The position numbers and the translations under genes are program-made. A DNA stretch of 9,768 bases from Flavisphingopyxis sp963800335. GTDB lineage: Bacteria; Pseudomonadota; Alphaproteobacteria; Sphingomonadales; Sphingomonadaceae. Below, one piece after another: positions 1-5,189 of this stretch (the stretch's first letter is position 1; each line of letters begins with the position of its first letter). The stretch is from contig CAWDAN010000004.1 of NCBI GenBank assembly GCA_963800335.1, forward strand, positions 1-9,768, given 5' to 3'. The notes under the pieces were generated by a model. The model was not told the origin of the DNA. It ran no database searches and saw nothing but the letters and a program-made list of their open reading frames with translations.

Positions 1-268
1 GGTTATTCGCTCGCGATCTCACCGATTAATTCGACTTGCGGACATTTGCTCTTATCGCTGGTGACAAGATCGTGCGGCCCGATTAGCCTCCGCCGGAGAG
101 GGAGCTATTTTGAGCGCGCGTCGGTAGAAAGCCGAGCGGGGAATCGGGAGATCCGAACGAGCAGTAACGATCTCTGCGCGCCTACCCTATCTCCCCTGAG
201 AGGGGCGAGGAACGGAGCGGAGACGCGAGGACGCAATTGGCTGAGGCGCTCATTCCAGCGGAGAGACG
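1..268. other. Left edge, no supported gene
   Basis: I see no convincing gene here. A plus-strand frame is open from the left edge to a TAA at 27-29 and could be the last eight codons of a gene outside the window, but eight codons cannot be identified. A longer open frame running from the edge to 462 has an arginine/serine-rich composition and overlaps the better-supported gene at 269, so I treat it as a chance frame. A small hairpin, CCCCT-GAG-AGGGG, sits at 193-205 and has no T-tract. A Shine-Dalgarno-like GGAGAG at 260-265 belongs to the gene that starts at 269. Confidence 0.5.
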
Positions 269-721
269 ATGAAGATTGCAGGTATTTTGGTCTGGGTGAT
301 AGGAGCGCTCGCGCTAATTTGTGCGTTCGTCATGGAAACGACCGCACCGTATTCGGACACGCTCAACATTGGACTGATGCAAAATCAGCTGATGTGGTGG
401 CAGCTTGGGCTGGCGGCGCTGATCGCGGGGAGTGTGTTATTCACGGTCGGCGAGCTGATTGAACTCATGCGCGGGGCAAAGATGCTGCCGACGCCGGGCG
501 TTGCCGTTCCTGTCGCGGCCCAGCGGCCAACGAAGCATTGCAAATGGTGCGATAAGGACATCGCTTCGCCCGCGGTTCCCTGCGCCAGTTACGACCACGC
601 AGAGTTGAGAGGGTACGAACCACACATCAGCAACGCGACTTGTCGCGCGGTACTGATCGAACGGGGAATTTTTACCCCATCCGAGGGCGCGGCGAGCAAG
701 GGTGGCGAGCGCATCGAGTAG
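269..721 (+). CDS. Small two-helix membrane protein with cysteine-rich C-terminal domain
   Basis: This 150-residue protein is not one I recognise. Residues about 3-22 and 43-63 are hydrophobic and should form two membrane helices, separated by a polar loop (about 23-42) that contains a tryptophan pair. After a proline/alanine-rich linker (72-86) there is a soluble tail with Cys91-Lys-Trp-Cys94, Cys105 and Cys125, plus several histidines. The CxxC pair followed by spaced cysteines looks like a small zinc-ribbon or redox-active domain, but the fourth ligand is uncertain. The ATG at 269 is preceded by GGAGAG at a short but workable spacing. The gene stands alone on the plus strand and converges with the operon ending at 837. 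Codon use fits the rest of the window. I am fairly sure it is a gene; its function is unknown. Confidence 0.65.
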   Translation: MKIAGILVWVIGALALICAFVMETTAPYSDTLNIGLMQNQLMWWQLGLAALIAGSVLFTVGELIELMRGAKMLPTPGVAVPVAAQRPTKHCKWCDKDIASPAVPCASYDHAELRGYEPHISNATCRAVLIERGIFTPSEGAASKGGERIE

Positions 722-750
722 GATTCGACGGCGATTTAGTGACAGCACGA

Positions 751-840
751 ATGGACGGAAAGAAAAGAGGGCGCGGTGGCTGGGTTGTCGCTGACGAGAC
801 CGATCCCGACGCTGAAATATGGGCCGACGCCCCCCGCTAA
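751..840 (+). CDS. Possible 29-residue small protein
   Basis: An ATG-started frame of 29 codons lies between the membrane protein gene and the DUF1971 gene. The product starts with a basic Lys-Lys-Arg-Gly-Arg stretch and ends in an acidic, tryptophan-containing tail. The frame extends upstream to a TTG at 640, but that part overlaps the better-supported gene ending at 721. Its stop overlaps the convergent DUF1971 stop by four bases. No strong ribosome binding site is visible, and I cannot tie the product to a family. It may be a chance frame. Confidence 0.15.
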   Translation: MDGKKRGRGGWVVADETDPDAEIWADAPR

Positions 841-1157
841 AGCGCCGGGCGCTCGCGGTAGAAGTCGATCTGCATCTGCATGGGGCCGGTGAGTTCGACG
901 TGGTGCGGCTGGTCGGGGGCGAGCAGGGCGGGGCTGCCGGGGGTGAGGCTGAGGCGATCGCCGCTGTCGTCATAGACCATCACGACGCTGCCCGAGATCA
1001 CGCGCGCGACGCCCCAGGTGCCCGATTTTGTCCGGTGTTCGCTGCGCAGGCTGGCGGGCAGGTCGCTCTCGTCGAACACGGGCGAGCTGGCATAAGGCAC
1101 GGGGGCGGGCGAGCTGGCAGGGGGCGGCGTGGGGGCGGGCTGGCCGGGTCGGGTCAT
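837..1157 (-). CDS. DUF1971 domain (TehB-like cupin-type) protein
   Basis: This 106-residue protein matches the DUF1971 family, small beta-rich domains related to the N-terminal part of some TehB tellurite-resistance proteins. The family pattern is clear: Tyr-x-Ser-Ser-Pro-Val-Phe-Asp-Glu (22-30), Leu-Pro-Ala-x-Leu (33-37), His41-x-Thr-Lys-x-Gly-Thr-Trp-Gly (to 49), a Pro-rich turn, Pro84-His85-His86, and a closing Asp-Phe-Tyr (98-100). The conserved histidines suggest a metal or small-ligand site in a cupin-like barrel, which is an inference. An additional Pro/Ala-rich N-terminus (7-21) precedes the domain. Its ATG overlaps the stop of the alternative oxidase gene in an ATGA, so it is the last gene of the operon and translationally coupled. 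I recall DUF1971 genes beside NsrR-type regulators and truncated globins in other proteobacteria, consistent with a nitrosative-stress role, but its biochemistry is unknown. Confidence 0.85.
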   Translation of the reverse strand: MTRPGQPAPTPPPASSPAPVPYASSPVFDESDLPASLRSEHRTKSGTWGVARVISGSVVMVYDDSGDRLSLTPGSPALLAPDQPHHVELTGPMQMQIDFYRERPAL

Positions 1158-1897
1158 GCCGCGGCCTCGACGCGCAGGTCGGTGGCGTGCGGCGGATAGG
1201 GCGCGTGGACCTCGCGATCGACCGGCCGGCCGGCGAGCTGGCTGGCGAAACCGTGGTTGACGTCGCGGTGGTGCGCCTCGTCGGCGCGCACGACGAGGAC
1301 GACGTCGCGCAGCGTCGCATCGTCGGGCAGCTGCCAGTAATGACGCGCGATCGCGGGGGCGGGAACGTTGGCCGAACGGCCCGCGTCGATCTCCCTCAAA
1401 TAGAAGGTGTAGCTCAGCACCGCCTCTTCCTCGAAATAGCCGACGATGCGGTGCGCGGTCTTTCGCGAGACCAGGTAGAGGGTGAAGAAGGCGATGAAGA
1501 AGACCCACTGGACGGCGAGAATGACGAGGCGTTCGAACAGCGTCGGCCTGGCGATCTCGATGAAGGTCATCAGGTGCATGCGCTCGTTCTCCGCCTCTTC
1601 CATCAGCGTGCGGATCCAGCCGTCGTCATCGACCATGCGGCGCAGCGAATGGAGGTGGGTGATCATCGCGCCGACCATGCCGGGCACCGCGGCGACGGTT
1701 TCGAGGACGATCGCGCGGTGGCCGTAGCGCTTGGCGAAGAACGTGTCGGCGCAGAAGCGCAGGACCTTGGTAAAGCCGAGCGCGATACGGTCCGATATCC
1801 CCTGCGGACGATGATGGACGTGCGGCTGCGCATGGCGTTCGCGCGCGCGTGCGGCAAGATCGGGCGCGCGGGGATCGGGGGCGAGGCGGTTGGTCAT
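1154..1897 (-). CDS. aox: Alternative oxidase (AOX), cyanide- and NO-insensitive ubiquinol oxidase
   Basis: This 247-residue protein is a bacterial alternative oxidase, a monotopic inner-membrane di-iron enzyme that oxidises ubiquinol and reduces oxygen to water without proton pumping. All four iron-binding motifs are present: Leu-Glu67-Thr, Asn-Glu105-Arg-Met-His108-Leu, the Glu156-Glu157-Glu158-Ala-Val cluster, and Asp-Glu207-Ala-His-His210-Arg-x-x-Asn-His. A hydrophobic stretch (124-143) is the likely membrane-binding helix region. The length fits bacterial AOX without the plant N-terminal presequence. ATG at 1895-1897 was chosen because the first 25 residues are polar and the conserved core starts after it; an AAAGG lies just upstream on the coding strand. 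It follows the three-helix membrane protein gene by 38 bp and overlaps the DUF1971 gene. The neighbouring NsrR-like regulator and globin suggest NO-inducible expression, as known for Vibrio fischeri AOX. Confidence 0.95.
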   Translation of the reverse strand: MTNRLAPDPRAPDLAARARERHAQPHVHHRPQGISDRIALGFTKVLRFCADTFFAKRYGHRAIVLETVAAVPGMVGAMITHLHSLRRMVDDDGWIRTLMEEAENERMHLMTFIEIARPTLFERLVILAVQWVFFIAFFTLYLVSRKTAHRIVGYFEEEAVLSYTFYLREIDAGRSANVPAPAIARHYWQLPDDATLRDVVLVVRADEAHHRDVNHGFASQLAGRPVDREVHAPYPPHATDLRVEAAA

Positions 1898-1935
1898 GAC
1901 GGGCCTTTCGGGCGGGACGGGGGCGGGCGGGGCGA

Positions 1936-2388
1936 TCAGAAGCCGATGCTGGCGCGCATCACGACGAGCGCGATGGCGAAGGCGGCGAACAACAGGGGGA
2001 CGGTGAGCACCTGTGCCGCGACGCTGGCGGTGCCCATCGGGCCGGTATAGGTGTCGAGCACCGCATCGCCGCGTTCGAAGCCCTGCCGACCGCGCTTTCC
2101 GAGGCCCTGGAGCACGGCAGCCGTGCCGAAGAACATCGCCGTGTAGAGGACGCTGACGACGACGGCGAAGACGGTGCTGCCGTCGTGCGCGGTGGCGAGC
2201 GCGAGCGCGCCGAAGAAGGTGGCGTAGGCGCCCAGCAGCATGAACCAGATCCAGCCGGGCAGGCCGAAGCTGCTGCCTTCGCCCATGCGCGGGGCAGGGG
2301 CGACGAGCGCGACGGCGTCGGCGGGCGGGGCGCAATCGACCTCGCCATGGTCGCGGGTCAGCGCGGCGATATCGTGTTCGTAGAGCAT
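1936..2388 (-). CDS. Three-helix membrane protein of unknown function in the AOX operon
   Basis: This 150-residue protein has a polar N-terminus (1-42) rich in acidic residues and alanine/proline, then three predicted membrane helices at about 44-66, 72-95 and 120-144. A basic, polar loop with Gly-Lys-Arg-Gly-Arg-Gln lies between helices 2 and 3. I recognise no enzymatic motif and no obvious haem or quinone site. I chose ATG 2386-2388 over an upstream in-frame start because it sits one base after the globin stop (TGA-C-ATG) and eight bases after a strong GGAGG on the coding strand. It is the second gene of the operon, between the haemoglobin and the alternative oxidase, so a membrane partner of AOX or a quinone- or NO-related function is a reasonable guess. 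No function is shown by the sequence. Confidence 0.85.
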   Translation of the reverse strand: MLYEHDIAALTRDHGEVDCAPPADAVALVAPAPRMGEGSSFGLPGWIWFMLLGAYATFFGALALATAHDGSTVFAVVVSVLYTAMFFGTAAVLQGLGKRGRQGFERGDAVLDTYTGPMGTASVAAQVLTVPLLFAAFAIALVVMRASIGF

Positions 2389-2389
2389 G

Positions 2390-2881
2390 TCAGAAGTCCT
2401 CCAGGCCTCGGGCGGCGGCCAGTCCGTCGCGGTTGATGACAATGGCGTTGAGCAGGCTGGTCGCGATCATCCGCGCGCGTTCCTCGACATGCGGGGCGGC
2501 GGCGGGATCGCGCGCGAGATCGTCGAGCGTGGCGCGGAACAGGGCGAGCCAGCGTTCGAAATGCGTCGCGTCGAGGCCCGGGATGGCGAGGTGTTTTTGC
2601 ATCGGGCTGCCCGAATAGGTGCCGCTGTTGTGCAGAACCGAGCTCCAGAACGCCTTCATCCGCCCGAGATGCATCGGCCAGTCGGCGATCCGCTCGGCGA
2701 AGATCGGGCCGAGCAGCGCGTCGTCGCGGACGGCGGCGTAGAAGCGATCGACGAGGTCGGAGATGAAGGCCGCGTCGATGCCGATCGCGAGCGCAGCATC
2801 ACGCTTGGCGGCGCGGGCGGCGAGCGCGTGGCGCTGCGCGTCGGTCTGGGCGGTGTCGGGGGAGCGGAGGGGGGCGTTCAT
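2390..2881 (-). CDS. Group III truncated haemoglobin
   Basis: This 163-residue protein is a truncated (2-on-2) haemoglobin of group III, a cytoplasmic haem protein usually linked to NO or reactive nitrogen chemistry. The globin core starts near residue 36. Visible landmarks are Phe47-Tyr48 at the B9-B10 positions, His71-Leu at the likely E7 region, Phe78-Trp79, and the characteristic His107-Phe-Glu-Arg-Trp that supplies the proximal (F8) haem ligand. An N-terminal extension of about 35 residues rich in Ala, Arg and Asp precedes the core and carries no signal peptide features. It is the first gene of the four-gene minus-strand operon and is divergent from the Rrf2 regulator. A weak Shine-Dalgarno (ACGAG) precedes the ATG. 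NO detoxification or NO/O2 handling is inferred from the family and neighbours; peroxide or O2 functions remain possible. Confidence 0.9.
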   Translation of the reverse strand: MNAPLRSPDTAQTDAQRHALAARAAKRDAALAIGIDAAFISDLVDRFYAAVRDDALLGPIFAERIADWPMHLGRMKAFWSSVLHNSGTYSGSPMQKHLAIPGLDATHFERWLALFRATLDDLARDPAAAPHVEERARMIATSLLNAIVINRDGLAAARGLEDF

Positions 2882-2899
2882 CGTGGCGACTCGTTAAGT

Positions 2900-2914
2900 G
2901 GTATTGGAGATACC
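2900..2914. promoter_or_regulatory. Inverted repeat, candidate operator
   Basis: GGTAT (2900-2904) and ATACC (2910-2914) form a perfect 5-bp dyad with a 5-bp centre, between the divergent globin and Rrf2-regulator genes. Its position at the inferred start of the operon transcript fits an operator for the regulator next door. The motif does not match the E. coli NsrR consensus, so assignment to this protein is an inference. Confidence 0.4.
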
Positions 2915-2943
2915 TAATTAAACCGCGCTGGCGTTAATAGCAA
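2915..2943 (-). promoter_or_regulatory. Candidate sigma-70 promoter of the globin-AOX operon
   Basis: On the minus strand TTGCTA (2943-2938) and TAATTA (2920-2915) are separated by exactly 17 bases. The match to TTGACA/TATAAT is partial. Transcription would start near 2908, inside the GGTAT-N5-ATACC dyad, which would suit repression by a bound regulator. Confidence 0.35.
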
Positions 2944-2951
2944 TATGAGAT

Positions 2952-2968
2952 ATGCATGTTTTATGCGA
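2952..2968 (+). promoter_or_regulatory. NsrR-box-like element over the regulator start codon
   Basis: ATGCAT (2952-2957), a five-base spacer of G and T, then ATGCGA (2963-2968). The core of the E. coli-type NsrR site is ATGCAT-N5-ATGCAT, so ten of twelve core bases and the spacing agree. The second half contains the probable nsrR start codon, which would suit autorepression. Part of the match is forced by the start codon, so this is tentative. Confidence 0.3.
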
Positions 2969-3415
2969 TTGAGCCTCCACACCGATTATGCGCTGCGCGT
3001 GCTGATGTTCCTGGCGGCCGAAGAGCGGCAGGCGTCGGTCGACGAGATCGCGCGCGCCTACGGGATTTCGCACAACCACCTCGTCAAGGTGGCGCGGCGG
3101 CTGGGCGAGCTGGGGCTGGTCGAGGCGCGGCGCGGGCGCGGCGGGGGGATCTCTCTGGCGCAGGAGCCGGCCAGCATCAACGTCGGCGCGCTGGTCCGCG
3201 AGATGGAGAGCCTGGGCGGCTTCGTCGAGTGTTTCGACGCGGGCGCGAACGGCTGCCCGGTCGCGGGGGTGTGCGGGTTGCAGGGCGCGCTGTCGCTCGC
3301 TCTCGGGGATTTCCTGAAGCGGCTCGACAGCTATGTGCTGGCCGACCTGGTGCCGCGCAAGGGCGCCTTCAGGCGGCGGCTCGAATTGCCCGCCGCGCTA
3401 GTTGAGCAGCCATAG
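2963..3415 (+). CDS. nsrR: Rrf2-family transcriptional regulator, NsrR-like NO sensor
   Basis: This 150-residue protein is an Rrf2-family winged-helix repressor. The N-terminus Met-Arg-Leu-x-x-x-Thr-Asp8-Tyr-Ala-Leu-Arg is the canonical NsrR/IscR start, which is why I prefer the second in-frame ATG (2963) to the one at 2945; neither has a clear ribosome binding site. The helix-turn-helix is at about 25-58, followed by a glycine-rich wing (58-63). Cys90, Cys98 and Cys104 give a C-x7-C-x5-C cluster site close to that of NsrR. Asp8 corresponds to the fourth iron ligand described for Streptomyces NsrR. It should therefore carry an Fe-S cluster destroyed by NO. It is divergent from the globin-AOX operon, its probable target. 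Its last 18 bp overlap the convergent DUF202 gene. Other Rrf2 members such as IscR or RirA are less likely from context. Confidence 0.8.
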   Translation: MRLSLHTDYALRVLMFLAAEERQASVDEIARAYGISHNHLVKVARRLGELGLVEARRGRGGGISLAQEPASINVGALVREMESLGGFVECFDAGANGCPVAGVCGLQGALSLALGDFLKRLDSYVLADLVPRKGAFRRRLELPAALVEQP

Positions 3416-3778
3416 ACCGATCGCGACGACGAGCGCGCCGAGACTGAGGACGGTGGCGATGAGCCGCAGGTCCATCCCGCCGAACTTGCTGACATGGTGC
3501 GTGTCGAGGCGCGAGAGGACCTTGCAGGCGCGGCGCTCGGCCGCCCAGAAGACGAACACGCCGATCAGGATGAACGCGGTCGCGACCGCCTTTGGCACCC
3601 AGGTCGGCTCGAGCGTGTCGAACAGGACATTGAAGCCGACGCCGATGCCGATGCAGGCAAGGCCAGTGCGCATCCAGCCGGCAAAGGTGCGCTCGTTGGC
3701 GAGGATCGTGCGGTCCTCGGCAAGGTCGGTCCGTTCGGCGGCGAGTTCCTGCCCGTTCTGGCCATCGTGGTTATCCAT
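3398..3778 (-). CDS. DUF202 (YidH-type) membrane protein
   Basis: This 126-residue protein has the DUF202 signature Leu-Ala-x-Glu-Arg-Thr-x-Leu-Ala-x-x-Arg-Thr with a following Asn-Glu-Arg-Thr (residues 12-31) and three hydrophobic helices at about 36-55, 62-80 and 105-124. Such proteins are small inner-membrane proteins with no settled biochemical role. I chose ATG at 3776-3778 because the motif starts soon after. An in-frame TTG twelve codons upstream (3814) is possible but adds an Ala/Pro/Arg stretch unusual for the family. Neither start has a strong ribosome binding site. The gene converges on the NsrR-like regulator and overlaps its 3' end by 18 bp, so the two transcripts are antisense at their ends. 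It is divergent from the hemerythrin gene. Confidence 0.85.
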   Translation of the reverse strand: MDNHDGQNGQELAAERTDLAEDRTILANERTFAGWMRTGLACIGIGVGFNVLFDTLEPTWVPKAVATAFILIGVFVFWAAERRACKVLSRLDTHHVSKFGGMDLRLIATVLSLGALVVAIGLWLLN

Positions 3779-3880
3779 GGCGCCCGGTTTAGCAGCGCGC
3801 GGCGGCGTGGCCAAGGTGCGCGCCCGGGTGACACCAAGACCGACTTAATCCTTGTTATACAGTTAAATGCCAGAGGGCGC

Positions 3881-3905
3881 GGAACCCGAAACGCGCAGCG
3901 CGGTT
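3881..3905 (+). promoter_or_regulatory. Candidate EcfG (general stress response) promoter for the hemerythrin gene
   Basis: GGAAC at 3881-3885 is followed after 16 bases by GGTT at 3902-3905. The alphaproteobacterial EcfG consensus is GGAAC-N16/17-CGTT, so only the first base of the -10 element differs. A start near 3912 would leave a leader of about 25 bases containing the AGGGAGA ribosome binding site (3924-3930) before the ATG at 3937. Confidence 0.5.
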
Positions 3906-3936
3906 GATCGAGAGGTAACAATCAGGGAGACCGATC

Positions 3937-4443
3937 ATGAGTGAGACACGCGATACCGACGCCACGCATATCCTGACCGCCGATCACCGCACGGTCGAGG
4001 ACCTGTTCGCGAAATACGAAAAGGCCGGCGGCGCATCGACCAAGCGCGAGATTGCCGAGAAGATCTGCGACGAGCTGAAAATCCACGCGATGATCGAGGA
4101 AGAAATCTTCTATCCCGCGCTCAAGGGCAAGATCGACGACGACCTGCTGCGCGAGGCCTATGTCGAGCACGACGGTGCCAAGCTGCTGATCAACGAAATC
4201 GCGTCGGGCGGCCCCGACGAGACGTTCTACGATGCCAAGGTGACCGTGCTCAAGGAGCAGATCGAGCATCACGTCAAGGAAGAGGAAAAGGAACACGACA
4301 ACATGTTCCAGCAGGCGCGTGCGGCGAATGTCGATCTCGATGCGCTGGGCGAGAAGATGCTCGCGCGCAAGGCCGAACTGCAGAAGCAGGCGGACAGCGG
4401 CGGCCTGCCCCCGGCCGAGATGACGACGATAGATAGTAATTAA
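3937..4443 (+). CDS. Hemerythrin HHE-domain protein
   Basis: This 168-residue soluble protein belongs to the hemerythrin/HHE cation-binding family, four-helix bundles that bind a di-iron centre and serve in O2, NO or redox sensing, iron handling or stress protection. Candidate iron ligands are His17 (in Ala-Asp-His), His50 and Glu54 in the His-x-x-x-Glu motif, His78 in Glu-His-Asp, and His111/His112 with Glu115-117 in the His-His-Val-x-Glu-Glu-Glu segment. The last 40 residues form a charged helix and a flexible Gly/Pro tail. The ATG has a good ribosome binding site (AGGGAGA, 3924-3930), and an EcfG-like promoter is placed suitably upstream. The function is likely stress-related. Co-location with the AOX/globin module is suggestive, but the gene lies outside that operon. 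Confidence 0.88.
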   Translation: MSETRDTDATHILTADHRTVEDLFAKYEKAGGASTKREIAEKICDELKIHAMIEEEIFYPALKGKIDDDLLREAYVEHDGAKLLINEIASGGPDETFYDAKVTVLKEQIEHHVKEEEKEHDNMFQQARAANVDLDALGEKMLARKAELQKQADSGGLPPAEMTTIDSN

Positions 4444-4462
4444 CCTATTCGGTAAAAACAAG

Positions 4463-4491
4463 TTGACATCGTCACGCTGTTTGGGTACTTA
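4463..4491 (+). promoter_or_regulatory. Candidate sigma-70 promoter upstream of the terminase genes
   Basis: A perfect TTGACA (4463-4468) is followed after 17 bases by TACTTA (4486-4491), a partial -10 match. Transcription would start near 4498, giving a leader of about 128 bases before the small terminase ATG. The seven-base string TACTTAA recurs at 4530-4536. Confidence 0.45.
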
Positions 4492-4544
4492 AGAGGAACA
4501 TCGGGAAAGTGCGAGTCGCCGGGGGGCAATACTTAAACTGGCAT

Positions 4545-4576
4545 GAACGGGTCGGGCGGCAACGTCCGGCCCGTTC
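4545..4576 (+). repeat. Long hairpin in the leader of the terminase genes
   Basis: GAACGGGTCGGGC (4545-4557) pairs with GTCCGGCCCGTTC (4564-4576) to form a 13-bp stem with two G-T wobbles and a six-base GGCAAC loop. The sequence after it (GCGTTTGG) has only three T residues, so it is a poor intrinsic terminator. It may close off the hemerythrin transcript or act in the terminase leader. Confidence 0.5.
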
Positions 4577-4625
4577 GCGTTTGGCTGTGCGGCGACGGCG
4601 CGGGGACAGGAGCGGGCGGGGGCCT

Positions 4626-5189
4626 ATGGACAACGAGGCGAACGAAACGGACGGGGCGGACCGGGCGTGCAGCGAGGAGCGCACGATCGAGGCCAATCGC
4701 GGACGGCTGTTGCAGGACAAGAAGACCAAGACGAACGGTTTCAACAAGGCGCGGCGCGAGGCGTTCCTCAAGGAACTGTCGGCGACGTGCAACGTGTCGC
4801 GCGCGATTGCGGCGTCGGGCAAGGCGGGGTCGAGCGTCTATCGCAAGCGCCGGCGCGACCCCGAGTTCGCGGCGCAATGGCAGGCGGCGCTCGAGGTCGG
4901 CTATGCGCGGCTCGAGGCGGCATTGGTGCGCCGCGCGCTCGAGGTGGTCGACGGTTTCGCGCTGGTCGAGGACGAGCAGCCGGTCGAGAAGATGACGGTC
5001 GCGCAGGCGATCGACGTGATGGACAAGCACCGCCGCAGCGTCGCCAGCGGAGCGGCCAAGACCGTCCGGCCGCAGGCGCGCCAGGTCGCGACCGCCGAGG
5101 AGACCGACCGAGCGATCCTGAAGCGCATCGCGGTCCTCAAGCGGCAACGCGAGGGGACGAGCGGATCGGACGGATCGGGCGGGGCGTGA
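4626..5189 (+). CDS. Terminase small subunit-like DNA-packaging protein (GTA/phage type)
   Basis: This 187-residue protein has an acidic N-terminus (1-20), a basic linker, and a helix-turn-helix-like segment at about 42-76 (Arg-Glu-Ala-Phe-Leu, Cys-Asn-Val-Ser-Arg-Ala, Ser-Ser-Val-Tyr-Arg). Then comes Arg-Arg-Arg-Asp-Pro-Glu-Phe and an alpha-helical stretch (80-107). This is the layout of small terminase or HTH DNA-packaging proteins found just upstream of large terminases in alphaproteobacterial prophages and gene transfer agents. The protein should recognise or bind DNA and regulate the packaging motor. I chose ATG 4626; AGGAG at 4608-4612 is 13 bases away, slightly long. A GTG at 4509 in the same frame would add an Arg-rich extension. 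The stop overlaps the GTG start of the large subunit. The subunit assignment rests on position and the HTH pattern. Confidence 0.75.
   Translation: MDNEANETDGADRACSEERTIEANRGRLLQDKKTKTNGFNKARREAFLKELSATCNVSRAIAASGKAGSSVYRKRRRDPEFAAQWQAALEVGYARLEAALVRRALEVVDGFALVEDEQPVEKMTVAQAIDVMDKHRRSVASGAAKTVRPQARQVATAEETDRAILKRIAVLKRQREGTSGSDGSGGA

Noticed and set aside
209..233. GGAAC at 209-213 as an EcfG promoter for the gene at 269
   Set aside because: The -10 position reads GACG, not CGTT.
46..462. Open frame on the plus strand with an ATG-like start at 46
   Set aside because: The product is Arg/Ser-rich with no domain pattern and overlaps the better-supported membrane protein gene at 269.
841..853. 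Perfect AGCGCC-G-GGCGCT hairpin near the operon end
   Set aside because: It lies within the last codons of the DUF1971 gene and has no T-tract on either strand, so a terminator call is not supported.
1028..2050. Long plus-strand frame across the AOX and DUF1971 genes
   Set aside because: It is the antisense shadow of the clearly recognisable alternative oxidase gene; high GC keeps several frames open.
4495..4520. GGAAC at 4495-4499 as an EcfG promoter for the terminases
   Set aside because: No CGTT-like element occurs 16 or 17 bases downstream.
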